DNA of 64,000 nucleotides from Streptomyces spinosisporus. GTDB lineage: Bacteria > Actinomycetota > Actinomycetes > Streptomycetales > Streptomycetaceae. The notes beneath the pieces are model-generated. The model did not search any database. It saw nothing but the letters and a program-made list of their open reading frames with translations, and was not told the origin of the DNA. Shown piece after piece: positions 1 to 10,422 of the stretch. A program made the translations under genes and the position numbers. The stretch's first letter is position 1. Every line of letters starts with the position of its first letter. The stretch spans positions 372,001 to 436,000 of the forward strand of contig NZ_JALDAX010000003.1 of NCBI RefSeq assembly GCF_022698145.1, read 5' to 3'.

Positions 1-298
1 CCGCGCCGAACTGGCCGAGGTCGAGACCGGCCACCTTCGGGACCTGCGGCAGGCCGTGGGACACGACGACGAGCGCGGCGCCGATGATGCCCGCGAGGAC
101 GACGCCCATCAAGACCGGACCGCTTTCCCAGGAGTTGGGGAGCTCGGCGCTGTCAGGGGCCCCATCGACGGAGTAGATGTCGAGGAACGACGCGATGAAC
201 AGCAACACCGCTGCTCCGATCACCACGCCGTCGCCTCGAGTGAGGGAGCGGATATTCACTTCAGGTCCTTCGTAGGTCGTCTCGTCGTCGGTAGACAC
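1..298 (-). CDS. Partial integral membrane protein, unknown function
   Basis: Reading the minus strand from a GTG at 298 gives an open frame to the left edge of the window. It begins VSTDDETTYEGPEVNIRSL and continues into two hydrophobic stretches, roughly residues 27-41 (VVIGAAVLLFIASFL) and 68-83 (VLMGVVLAGIIGAALVVV), separated by a polar loop. This looks like a small streptomycete integral membrane protein with a short cytoplasmic N-terminus. The 3' part lies outside the window, so length and function cannot be judged. It is co-directional with the amidase gene to its right, with a gap of about 45 bases. Confidence 0.65.
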   Translation of the reverse strand, partial: MSTDDETTYEGPEVNIRSLTRGDGVVIGAAVLLFIASFLDIYSVDGAPDSAELPNSWESGPVLMGVVLAGIIGAALVVVSHGLPQVPKVAGLDLGQFGA

Positions 299-342
299 TA
301 TCGTCCCCCCGACCAGGGTGTCTGCCGGGATCCGCCCGCCTT

Positions 343-1329
343 TTACGAAGCGTGCAGGAAACTCACGATTCCATCAGAGATCCCTTGCGCGGCCTTCTGT
401 CGCCAGGTGCTGCTGGTGAGCAGTGCCGCATCCTTGCTATCGCGCATGTTGCCGCACTCGATGAAGACCTTGGGAACCGTTGACAGATTGAGACCGCCCA
501 GGTCCTTACGTGTGACGATGCCGGAGCCGTCGCCGATGTAGTTGGCCGGCGCACTGCCCGTCGCGCGCACGAACTTGCCCGCGATGTAGTTGCCGAGATC
601 GGCGGACGGGCCGACGATCTTGCTGGTGTCCGCGCCGCCCGCGTCGACGAACCCCGGAAGGATGACGTGGAAACCGCGGTTGCCGACGGCGGAGCCGTCC
701 GCGTGGATGGAGATCGCGGCGTCGGCGTGGGCCTTGTTGCCGATCTCGGCGCGCCCGTCCACGCAAGGACCCCAGGCCGGGGAGCCGTTGTCGTGGGTCA
801 GCTTCACCGTGGCGCCCTGCTTCTCCAGCAGCGCCTTCAGCCGGTGGGAGACGTCCAGCGTGAACTGGGCCTCCGGGTAACCCGCGTTGGTGGACGTGCC
901 CGTGGTGTCGCACTCCTTGCGGTTGGTGCCGATGTCCACCTGGCGGTTGATCTCGGCCGTGTGCCGGAAGTTGCCCGGATTGTGGCCCGGGTCGATGACG
1001 ACGACCTTGCCCTTGAGGGAGCCGGAGGCGGCGGGGGCCGAGGAGGTGGGGGAGGTGAGCGTGGCCGAGGGGCTCGGATGCTTGTCGTCGGTGGCGGTGG
1101 AGCCGGCGGCGCTGGGCCCCGTCGACCCGGACGCCGACGTGGCCGAGGTCTGCACGGTCGCCTTGTCCGCGCCGTCCCCACCTCCCGTCCCGCCGACCGC
1201 TTCGTACACGAGCCATCCGAGCAGCGCGCCCGGCACGAGCGCGGCGACCGCGACGGTCAGGGGGCGGAAGCGGGGGCGGCGGGGCTGGGGAGGATCGAAG
1301 TCCGGGCCTACGTACGACACGCCTGCCAC
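343..1329 (-). CDS. N-acetylmuramoyl-L-alanine amidase (Amidase_3), membrane-anchored
   Basis: The 328-residue protein has a short cytoplasmic tail, one hydrophobic segment near residues 25-45 (LTVAVAALVPGALLGWLVY), a Ser/Thr/Ala/Gly-rich linker to about residue 105, and then an Amidase_3 domain. Visible zinc-site motifs are VVVIDPGHNPG near residue 110, an acidic residue in the GYPEAQFTLDVS segment, and AISIHADGS near residue 207. The late acidic motif VFIECGNM carries the usual catalytic glutamate. The family cleaves the bond between N-acetylmuramic acid and L-alanine in peptidoglycan. The topology places the enzyme outside the membrane on an anchor. The start is GTG at 1329. It could serve cell separation or spore germination; the sequence does not say which. 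Confidence 0.88.
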   Translation of the reverse strand: MAGVSYVGPDFDPPQPRRPRFRPLTVAVAALVPGALLGWLVYEAVGGTGGGDGADKATVQTSATSASGSTGPSAAGSTATDDKHPSPSATLTSPTSSAPAASGSLKGKVVVIDPGHNPGNFRHTAEINRQVDIGTNRKECDTTGTSTNAGYPEAQFTLDVSHRLKALLEKQGATVKLTHDNGSPAWGPCVDGRAEIGNKAHADAAISIHADGSAVGNRGFHVILPGFVDAGGADTSKIVGPSADLGNYIAGKFVRATGSAPANYIGDGSGIVTRKDLGGLNLSTVPKVFIECGNMRDSKDAALLTSSTWRQKAAQGISDGIVSFLHAS

Positions 1330-1379
1330 CCTAGCGGCCGTTCAGGGAGCGCGTGGCAGTCCCACGCAGTTGCGGCGCC

Positions 1380-1414
1380 TATCGAATTTCGATAGATTCC
1401 CATCGCGAATCGAT
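1380..1414. promoter_or_regulatory. Paired palindromes ATCG-N5-CGAT, candidate operator of the DUF2975/XRE operon
   Basis: A perfect 15-base palindrome TATCGAATTTCGATA lies at 1380-1394. A second copy of the same ATCG-N5-CGAT pattern lies at 1402-1414. Their centres are 21 bases apart, about two helical turns, and the second ends 12 bases before the ATG of the DUF2975 gene. The XRE regulator encoded at the end of this two-gene operon is the obvious candidate to bind here, giving autoregulation. Binding is inferred; only the symmetry and position are seen. Confidence 0.5.
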
Positions 1415-1426
1415 GGAAGGTGGCTC

Positions 1427-1918
1427 ATGGGACAGCTGGCAGTGCGTGCATTGCGCGCCGTGCTCGGTGTGGTGCTGGTCGGCACCGTGCTCATTCAGGC
1501 AGGAATGGTCTGGGTTCTGGTCAGCGGGAACGACCCGGAGGACGGGAAACTCCCGCTGACCGCGATGCGCGTGATCACGATCCTGGGCATGGTGTCGGTC
1601 CAGGTCGCCGTGGTCTGCGTATGGCGGCTGGTGGCGATGGTGCGCCGCGGAACGGTGTTCACCCATGCCGCCTTCCGGTACGTGGACGGGGTGATCGGCG
1701 CGATCGTGGCGGCCGCCCTGGTGTGGTTCGCGGTCACGGGCGTCAACGCGCCCGGTCAGCGTGAGGACCCCGGCGTCACCGTCATCATGGCCGGGATCGG
1801 CGTGGCCATCCTGGGCGTCGCCCTGATCGTGCTCGTGCTGAGGATGCTGCTCGCCCAGGCCGTCGCCCGCGACGTCGAGGCGACGCGGATGCAGGCCGAG
1901 CTGGACGAGGTGATCTGA
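1427..1918 (+). CDS. DUF2975-type membrane protein
   Basis: The 163-residue protein is almost entirely hydrophobic, with four predicted membrane segments near residues 8-28, 48-68, 88-108 and 120-145. This is the arrangement of the small DUF2975 family, whose genes are usually followed by an XRE/HTH_26 regulator, as here. No catalytic motif is visible. The stop codon overlaps the ATG of the regulator by one base (TGATG), so the two genes are translationally coupled. The function is not established. The family is commonly read as a sensor or inhibitor partner of the regulator, which is inference. ATG at 1427 is chosen because it follows a GGAAGG ribosome-binding site. Confidence 0.75.
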   Translation: MGQLAVRALRAVLGVVLVGTVLIQAGMVWVLVSGNDPEDGKLPLTAMRVITILGMVSVQVAVVCVWRLVAMVRRGTVFTHAAFRYVDGVIGAIVAAALVWFAVTGVNAPGQREDPGVTVIMAGIGVAILGVALIVLVLRMLLAQAVARDVEATRMQAELDEVI

Positions 1919-2139
1919 TGCCGATCGCCGTCGACATCGACGTGATGCTGGCCCGGCGCAAGATGTCCGTGGGCGAGCTCGCGGAGCGCGTGGGGATCAC
2001 ACCCGCCAACCTGGCGGTGCTCAAGAACGGCCGCGCCAAGGCGGTGCGCTTCACGACGCTCGCCGCCCTCTGCGAGGTGCTCAAGTGCCAGCCGGGCGAC
2101 CTGCTGCGCTGGGAGGCCGACGACGCCGCGAGCGGATGA
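1918..2139 (+). CDS. XRE-family transcriptional regulator (HTH_26)
   Basis: This 73-residue protein is a single Cro/CI-type helix-turn-helix domain. The pattern KMSVGELAERVGITPANLAVL matches helices 1-3, followed by KNGRAKAVRFTTLAALCEVLKCQPGDLL, the hallmark end of HTH_26 proteins. There is no effector domain. It overlaps the DUF2975 gene by one base. The paired palindromes upstream of the operon suggest that it represses its own transcription. Identification as a DNA-binding regulator is firm; targets are inferred. Confidence 0.88.
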   Translation: MPIAVDIDVMLARRKMSVGELAERVGITPANLAVLKNGRAKAVRFTTLAALCEVLKCQPGDLLRWEADDAASG

Positions 2140-2148
2140 GACCGTGCC

Positions 2149-4725
<2,577 letters not shown>

Positions 4726-4929
4726 TTAGACAAGTGCTGGGTAAACCTCGTATGCACAGGCAACTATTCCGTTGCTTCGGGTCTCTAATCATTTCTTGAC
4801 CCGGTCATGGGAATCTGATCGGTCATCAGGTCCGGAGCCCGGGTGCTCCCAATGCTGCGGCCTAGGTCTCGCGGCCGAAGTCCTGGTCGGGCGAAATCCC
4901 GATGCAAGGGGTGTGAGCGGGTTGAGAGC

Positions 4930-6366
4930 ATGACAGGCATGCTGGAAGCCACCGAGGTCACCCCGACCGTCCGCCGCAGTACGCCGCCCACGTGGCTGGT
5001 CGTGGCGCTCGCCTGCGCCGGACAGTTCCTGGTCGTGCTGGATGTGTCGGTCGTCAATGTGGCGCTGCCGTCGATGCGCACGGACCTGGGGCTGAGCCCG
5101 CAGGGCCTGCAGTGGGTGGTGAACGCCTACGCGATCGCCTTCGCCGGGTTCATGCTGCTCGGCGGGCGGGCCGGCGACCTCTACGGGCGCAAGCGGATGT
5201 TCCTGGTGGGGCTCGCCCTGTTCACGCTGGCCTCACTGGGCGGCGGTCTCGCCCAGGAGGGCGGTCAGCTGCTGGTGGCGCGGGCCGTGCAGGGCCTGGG
5301 GGCGGCCGTGCTCGCGCCGTCGACGCTCACCATCCTGACCTCCGCCGTCCCCGAGGGCCCGGCGCGGGCGCGGGCCATAGCGACGTGGACGGCCGTGGGC
5401 GCGGGCGGCGGCGCCGCGGGCGGTCTCGTCGGCGGGGCGCTGGTGGACGGCCTGTCCTGGCGCTGGGTGCTCCTGATCAACGTGCCGGTGGGCGCGGTCG
5501 TGCTGGCCGGAGCCATGCGGTGGCTGGCGGAGAGCCGCAACGGCGGCGGGCGGCGCCTCGACCTGCCGGGCGCGGTGCTGGTGACGGCCGGGCTCGCGAC
5601 CCTCGCGTACGGGATCTCGCAGACCGAGGCCGAGGGGTGGACGGCGGCGGCCACACTGGTCCCGCTCGTGGCCGGGCTCGCGCTGATCGCGCTGTTCCTC
5701 GTCGTCGAATCGCGTACGGCCGCCCCGCTGATGCCGCTCGGGCTGTTCCGGGTGCGGTCGGTGTCGTCGGCGAACGCGGCGATGTTCATCGGCGGGTCGG
5801 CGATGTTCTGCATGTGGTACTTCATGACGCTCTACGCCCAGAACGTGCTGGGCTACTCCCCGCTGGAGGCCGGCCTCGCCCTGGTCCCGAGCTCCCTCGC
5901 GGTGCTCCTCGGCTCGAAGGCGGCACCCCGCTTCATGCCGCTGCTCGGCGCGCGCACCGTGGCCGCGCTCGGTGCGGTCGTGGCGGCGGCCGGCTTCGGC
6001 TGGCAGTCGCTGATGACGTCGCAGGGGGCGTACCTCACGGAGATCATGTTCCCCGGCATCCTGATGATGCTGGGCGCCGGCCTGATGGCGACCCCGCTCG
6101 CCGCGCTCGCCACCTCGGGGGCGACGCCGGGAGAGGCCGGACTGGTCTCCGGACTGATCAACACCTCCCGCACGATGGGCGGTTCGCTGGGCCTCGCCGT
6201 CATGTCGACGATCGCGGCGGCCCGGACGGGCGGCAGCGTGACGCCCGCGGCCCTGACGGAGGGCTATGCGCTGGCGTTCCGGGTCGGGACGGTGGTGCTG
6301 CTGGCGGGCTTGGTGCTGATGCTGGCGTGGCTGCCGCGAGGGGTTTCCGCCGCTTCGGGGAAGTGA
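4930..6366 (+). CDS. MFS transporter, EmrB/QacA (DHA2, 14-TMS) family
   Basis: The 478-residue protein shows the DHA2 signatures LDVSVVNVALPSMRTDLGLS in the first membrane region, QWVVNAYAIAFAGFMLLGGR, and GDLYGRKRMFLVGLALF (motif A). It also has ARAVQGLGAAVLAPSTLTIL and the antiporter motif C region AVGAGGGAAGGLVGGALVD. The arrangement is typical of proton-driven efflux of drugs or endogenous antibiotics. ATG at 4930 is chosen; an alternative ATG at 4939 would shorten it by three residues. It shares a 220-base divergent intergenic region with the MFS gene at 2976-4709. No adjacent TetR or MarR regulator is present, so regulation is not readable. Confidence 0.88.
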   Translation: MTGMLEATEVTPTVRRSTPPTWLVVALACAGQFLVVLDVSVVNVALPSMRTDLGLSPQGLQWVVNAYAIAFAGFMLLGGRAGDLYGRKRMFLVGLALFTLASLGGGLAQEGGQLLVARAVQGLGAAVLAPSTLTILTSAVPEGPARARAIATWTAVGAGGGAAGGLVGGALVDGLSWRWVLLINVPVGAVVLAGAMRWLAESRNGGGRRLDLPGAVLVTAGLATLAYGISQTEAEGWTAAATLVPLVAGLALIALFLVVESRTAAPLMPLGLFRVRSVSSANAAMFIGGSAMFCMWYFMTLYAQNVLGYSPLEAGLALVPSSLAVLLGSKAAPRFMPLLGARTVAALGAVVAAAGFGWQSLMTSQGAYLTEIMFPGILMMLGAGLMATPLAALATSGATPGEAGLVSGLINTSRTMGGSLGLAVMSTIAAARTGGSVTPAALTEGYALAFRVGTVVLLAGLVLMLAWLPRGVSAASGK

Positions 6367-6392
6367 CCGTTCGCGCCGCTTCGGGGAAGTGA
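6348..6392. repeat. 19-base direct duplication across the MFS stop codon
   Basis: The 19-base word cgccgcttcggggaagtga occurs at 6348-6366, where it encodes the last residues and stop of the MFS gene. It occurs again exactly at 6374-6392 in the short gap before the convergent response regulator gene. The period is 26 bases. It looks like a local tandem duplication of the gene end and leaves the reading frame intact. Confidence 0.7.
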
Positions 6393-6409
6393 GGTGACGC
6401 GGTGGCGGG

Positions 6410-7051
6410 TCACAGCCAGCCCTGCTGGCGGGCTTCCCGCATCGCCTCCATCCGGTTGCGGGTGCCCGTCTTGCCGATCGCCGACGACAGGTAGTTGCGG
6501 ACCGTGGACTCCGACAGGTGCAGCTTGGCGGCGATGTCGGCGACGGTCGCGCCGTCCACGGACGCCTTGAGGACGTCGCACTCGCGGGCGGTCAGCGGGC
6601 TGGGCCCGGCGCTGAGCGCGGCGGCCGCGAGCGCGGGGTCGATGACGGTCTCGCCGGTCAGCACCCGGCGGATCGCCTCGGCCAGCTCCTCCACGGGGCC
6701 GTCCTTGACGAGGAAGCCGGCGGCTCCGGCCTCCATGGCGCGGCGCAGATAGCCGGGACGGCCGAAGGTGGTAAGGATCAACACCCGGCAGTCCGGGGCC
6801 TGTTCACGCAGCTCGGCCGCCGCGTCCAGGCCGCTCATGCCCGGCAGTTCGATGTCCAGCAGGGCCACGTCAGGGCGGTGGGTCAGTACGGCGTCGACGA
6901 TCGCGTCGCCCGTCGCGACCTGGGCGACGACCTCCAGGTCGTCCTCCATGCCCAGCAGCAGGGCGAGCGCGCCCCGCATCATTCCCTGGTCCTCGGCGAG
7001 CAGAACCCGCACACTCTTCGACGGCCGGTGGTCCCGGGGCATCTCGTTCAC
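6410..7051 (-). CDS. NarL/FixJ-family response regulator
   Basis: The 213-residue protein has an N-terminal receiver domain (VRVLLAEDQGMMRGALALLL; phosphoacceptor Asp in DVALLDIELPGMSG near residue 62; conserved Thr in VLILTTFGRPGYL; Lys in GFLVKDGP). A C-terminal LuxR-type helix-turn-helix follows (PLTARECDVLKASVDGATVADIA, then LHLSESTVRNYLSSAIGK). The layout resembles DesR-type regulators. It is the last gene of a four-gene minus-strand set with a histidine kinase and a two-gene ABC transporter. The likely job is kinase-controlled expression of that transporter. GTG at 7051 is used; an in-frame ATG lies nine bases further in. Confidence 0.92.
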   Translation of the reverse strand: MNEMPRDHRPSKSVRVLLAEDQGMMRGALALLLGMEDDLEVVAQVATGDAIVDAVLTHRPDVALLDIELPGMSGLDAAAELREQAPDCRVLILTTFGRPGYLRRAMEAGAAGFLVKDGPVEELAEAIRRVLTGETVIDPALAAAALSAGPSPLTARECDVLKASVDGATVADIAAKLHLSESTVRNYLSSAIGKTGTRNRMEAMREARQQGWL

Positions 7052-7103
7052 GGACCAAGAATAGGGCCAGGTGGGGGAGGTGAGGCGGGCCGAGCGCGCC
7101 CCG

Positions 7104-8390
7104 TCACCCCGCCGTGGGTGCCGTGGCCAGCACCGCGTCCGGCACGTCGCTGGGCTCCCGCGGTAGTTCGGCGGAGACCGTGAAACCGCCGCGCGGCGAG
7201 GGGCCTGCCGTGAGGGAGCCGCCGGCCGCCGCGAGGCGTTCGGTCAGGCCCTTCAGTCCGGTGCCGCCGATGCCCGGCGGGGAGGCCGCGGACGGCTCGC
7301 CGGTGCCGGTGTCCCCGGTGCCGTTGTCGGTGACGGTGAGACGGGCCCGCTCGGAGGTGCTGTCCACCGTGATCGCGCAGCGTGTGGCACCGGAGTGCCG
7401 TACGACATTGGTGACCGCCTCGCGCACCACCCAGCCCAGCAGCGCCTCGGTCTGCGGGGCCAGCGGAGTGCCCGAGCGGGCCACGACCGGCTCGACCGAG
7501 GCCGCGGTCAGCACCGAGCGGGCCCGGTCCAGTTCGGTGGCGAGGCTGCCCTCGCGGTAGCCGGTGACCGCCTCGCGGATCTCCGTGAGCGCCTGGCGGC
7601 CGACCGCCTCGATGTCGGTGACCTGCGCGATCGCGGCGTCCAGATCGCGCGTGGCCAGCCGCCTGGCCGCCTCCGACTTCACCACGATCACCGACATGGT
7701 GTGCCCGAGCAGGTCGTGCAGATCGCGGGAGAAGCGCAGACGTTCCTTCTCCACGGCCTGCAGGGCGAGCTTCTCGCGGGCCTCGTGCAGCTCGCGCACG
7801 GCCTCCGTCAGGGACAGGATCGCGGCCGTGACCATGGTCGACAGGAAGGTGCCGTAGGCGACGTTCAGGGAGGCGTTCCAGCCTGTGTGATACACGGAGA
7901 CCGCCGCCGCGAGTGCGGTCAGCGCGAGACCGATGCGGCCGAGCCAGGGGCCGCGCATGGCGGCGCCGGTGGCGAGGCCGAGCAGCGGGAAGAAGTACAG
8001 CCAGCTGCCGCCGTAGCCCATGGAGAGGCCGATGGTGAGCAGGGTCATCACGACCAGCGCCACCCGGGTCGAGGTGGCCTTGCGCTTGTCCTTCACGAAG
8101 GAACGGAAGGTGACGTAGATGTAGAGCGAGTTGAAGGCGAGCAGGCCGATGGCGCCGATCCAGGGGTTGGGGGTCTTGCCCTGGAAGAGGTTGGAGAAGG
8201 CGCCCATGCCCATCAGCAGCCAGGGCAGCAGCGCGAAGCCGCTGGGCGGCGGACCCGGCTGCTCGGGCGTCCGCCCGGTGCGGCGGCCCTCCTTCTGCGC
8301 GGCCTTGTACTGCTTCATGTCCGCCTTCCAACGGGCCCGCGCCGCCCGCCACACTCCCACCTGACAGGTGATCTCTCGCATCCAGGACAT
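7104..8390 (-). CDS. Sensor histidine kinase (HisKA_3, DesK-like)
   Basis: The 428-residue protein has a cytoplasmic N-terminus, five or six hydrophobic segments between about residues 50 and 180, a coiled linker (SLTEAVRELHEAREKLALQA), and a HisKA_3 dimerisation domain. The phospho-accepting histidine is in RFSRDLHDLLGHTMSVI near residue 215. The ATPase domain shows the N box VVREAVTNVVRHSGA and the G boxes TVTDNGTGDTGTG and GGTGLKGLTERLAAAGG. This is the DesK-type kinase that pairs with NarL-type regulators, and its gene lies 52 bases upstream of one. The membrane core suggests sensing of membrane state or an envelope-active compound, which is inference. Confidence 0.92.
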   Translation of the reverse strand: MSWMREITCQVGVWRAARARWKADMKQYKAAQKEGRRTGRTPEQPGPPPSGFALLPWLLMGMGAFSNLFQGKTPNPWIGAIGLLAFNSLYIYVTFRSFVKDKRKATSTRVALVVMTLLTIGLSMGYGGSWLYFFPLLGLATGAAMRGPWLGRIGLALTALAAAVSVYHTGWNASLNVAYGTFLSTMVTAAILSLTEAVRELHEAREKLALQAVEKERLRFSRDLHDLLGHTMSVIVVKSEAARRLATRDLDAAIAQVTDIEAVGRQALTEIREAVTGYREGSLATELDRARSVLTAASVEPVVARSGTPLAPQTEALLGWVVREAVTNVVRHSGATRCAITVDSTSERARLTVTDNGTGDTGTGEPSAASPPGIGGTGLKGLTERLAAAGGSLTAGPSPRGGFTVSAELPREPSDVPDAVLATAPTAG

Positions 8391-8404
8391 GTCTCGCTCC
8401 CCGT

Positions 8405-9121
8405 TCAGACGGTCCGGCCGGATCGTCGGTACGACAGCACAGCGTACGAACCGAAGGCCAGCATCCAGAGGGTCAGGACGGTGATCGCGCCGAGTGCGGG
8501 GGCGTGGCCCACCGCGGCCGACGTGCCGAGCTCGGCGAAGCGGTTGGTGGGCGTGTACCGCGACACGCTGCGCAGCCAGTGCGGGAACAGGGTGATCGGG
8601 AACCACAGGCCGCCGAGGACGGACAGGCCCAGATTGCACACCATGTTCGTGACGCCGGTGGTCTGCCCGGTCAGCCGGTAGCCGTTGCCGAGGCCCAGCA
8701 GGGTGAAGGGCACCGAGCCCAGCCACAGCAGCCCCGCGACCGCCGCCCACTGCCAGGCGTCCAGCCGTACGCCGTTGATCAGCCCGCCCGCGGCGAGCAC
8801 CGCGAGGATCGCGGGCAGCACCGTCACCGAGCCGGTCAGCGTCCGGCCGATCACGACCTGGCGCGGCGTCATCGGGGTCACCCTCAGCTGCCGCAGCCAG
8901 CCGATCGCCCGGTCCTCGGCGACCCCGCCGCCGGTGTTCAGGGCGGAGCCGACCGCACCGTACCCGGCCATGCCGATCATCGCGCCGGTCTTCCAGCCGC
9001 CGTCGTCCCCGCCGAGGTTGGTGAACAGCAGGTACATCATCACCGGCATCGCCACCCCACCGATGACGAAGCCGACGTCACGCAGGGTGCGGCGGACTTC
9101 GAGTCGCAGGTAGTCGAACAT
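8405..9121 (-). CDS. ABC-2 type transporter permease
   Basis: This 238-residue protein has six predicted membrane helices and begins MFDYLRLEVRRTLRDVGFVIGG, a typical ABC-2 membrane subunit start. The conserved region before helix 3 (RAIGWLRQLRVTPMTPRQVVIGR) matches the coupling helix area of ABC-2 exporters. It lies between an ABC ATPase gene upstream and a histidine kinase gene 14 bases downstream on the same strand. The four genes look like one DesKR-like transport and sensing operon. The substrate is unknown; a lipid, peptide or antibiotic is usual for this class. Confidence 0.88.
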   Translation of the reverse strand: MFDYLRLEVRRTLRDVGFVIGGVAMPVMMYLLFTNLGGDDGGWKTGAMIGMAGYGAVGSALNTGGGVAEDRAIGWLRQLRVTPMTPRQVVIGRTLTGSVTVLPAILAVLAAGGLINGVRLDAWQWAAVAGLLWLGSVPFTLLGLGNGYRLTGQTTGVTNMVCNLGLSVLGGLWFPITLFPHWLRSVSRYTPTNRFAELGTSAAVGHAPALGAITVLTLWMLAFGSYAVLSYRRSGRTV

Positions 9122-9243
9122 GCCGATGCCTCCTTGGCGGAGTGAACCGATGAGCCTGTCCGGCGATCGAGGACGAGGCCGCTCGGGCCGAACGGGGTCC
9201 GGGGCGGAGCCCCGGGTGGGTGCGGGCCGCGGACGGTGCCCCA

Positions 9244-10149
9244 TCACGCCGCCTCCTTCAGGGGTGCCGTCAGCGCCAGGAACGCGTCGTCCAGTGACGC
9301 CGGGGCGACCTCCAGGCCGCGTATCGCGTGCAGTTCCGCCAGAGCGATCACCGTCGCGTCCGGATCGTCGCTGCGCAACCGTGCCCGGTCCCCGCGCACC
9401 TCCACCGACCGTACGCCGGGCAGCAGCTCCAGGCCCGCGGTGGAGCGGCCCGCGAGGTCGAAGGCGACCAGGCTTCCGCCCACGGCCCGCTTGAGCTGCT
9501 CACCGGTGCCGTCGGCGACGATCCGGCCGTGGTCGATGACGACGATGCGGTCGGCGTGCACGTCCGCCTCCTGAAGGTGGTGCGTGGAGAACAGCACGGT
9601 GTGGCCGAGGCGGGCGTAGGAGCGCATCGACGCCCAGAAGGCGTGCCGGGCCTCCACGTCCAGGGCGGCGGTGGGCTCGTCCAGGACGATCACCGAGGGG
9701 TTCCCGGCGAGCGCGACGGCGAACCGTACGCGCTGCGTCTGGCCGCCGGAGAGCCGGTCCACGCGCCGCCCCGCCAGCTCGGTGATCCCGGCCAGCTGCA
9801 GCGCCCGCGCGACGGGCATCGGCTCGGGGTAGCGGCGGGCCACGAAGGACACCAGCTCCTGCACGGTGACCCGGGGCACCGCGCGCGCCTCCTGCAGCAT
9901 GGCGCCGACCCTGCCGGCCCGCACCGCCCGCTCCGGGGGTGCGCCGAAGAGCCGTACCGTGCCCTCGTCGGGCTCGTCCAGGCCGAGCAGCAGGGAGATC
10001 GTGGTCGACTTGCCGGCGCCGTTGCGGCCGAGCAGGGCGACCGTCTCGCCGGCTGCGATCTCCAGGTCGACGCCGTCGACGGCGCGTACGGCGCCGAAAG
10101 TCTTGACCGCCCCCGTGAAGGACACGGCGGCGTTCTTGGTCTGTGTCAT
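9244..10149 (-). CDS. ABC transporter ATP-binding protein
   Basis: The 301-residue protein has Walker A GRNGAGKST near residue 42, the Q-loop in GAMLQEARAV, the signature DRLSGGQTQRVRFAVAL near residue 140, Walker B SVIVLDEPTAALD, and an H-loop in VLFSTHHLQEA. After the nucleotide-binding domain comes a short C-terminal tail of the kind found in DrrA-type ATPases. It is the first gene of the minus-strand transporter/two-component operon. The start at 10149 lies close to a divergent operon; the shared upstream region of about 270 bases contains the KstR-like palindrome at 10324. Confidence 0.93.
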   Translation of the reverse strand: MTQTKNAAVSFTGAVKTFGAVRAVDGVDLEIAAGETVALLGRNGAGKSTTISLLLGLDEPDEGTVRLFGAPPERAVRAGRVGAMLQEARAVPRVTVQELVSFVARRYPEPMPVARALQLAGITELAGRRVDRLSGGQTQRVRFAVALAGNPSVIVLDEPTAALDVEARHAFWASMRSYARLGHTVLFSTHHLQEADVHADRIVVIDHGRIVADGTGEQLKRAVGGSLVAFDLAGRSTAGLELLPGVRSVEVRGDRARLRSDDPDATVIALAELHAIRGLEVAPASLDDAFLALTAPLKEAA

Positions 10150-10323
10150 ACCGACTCCGTCTGTGTCATGCCGACGACGCTACGGAGCCCGCCTCGCGCC
10201 CGGCAGATGCGCCTGTACCGACTCCGGCAGGACAAATGTCATGGGTGCCCACCGCACGGAACTGACACTGCGTCAGGAGCCTTCACAACTGCGGGGCGCT
10301 GGGTTATACAGAGGGCGCCGGAC

Positions 10324-10337
10324 TGGAACGCGTTCTA
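10324..10337. promoter_or_regulatory. KstR-type operator (TNNAACNNGTTNNA)
   Basis: The sequence TGGAACGCGTTCTA is an exact match to the published KstR consensus TNNAACNNGTTNNA and is centred on the palindrome GAACGCGTTC. It lies 86 bases before the ATG of the MaoC gene, whose operon encodes hydratase, dehydrogenase and reductase functions. KstR is a TetR-family repressor of sterol and ring catabolism genes in actinobacteria that is released by acyl-CoA. The match and position are seen; use by a KstR homologue is inferred, since no such regulator is in this window. Confidence 0.6.
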
Positions 10338-10422
10338 GGCCGGCACGCGTGACGACCTCGGTGCGGCCGACGGTGCGGACGGCCGCGCCGAGGTCCCGCA
10401 CACCTCCCACGTCAGGAGCCGT

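Noticed and set aside
4796..4830. TTGACC as -35 of the MFS gene at 4930
   Set aside because: No acceptable -10 hexamer follows at 16-19 bases, so the promoter is not supported.
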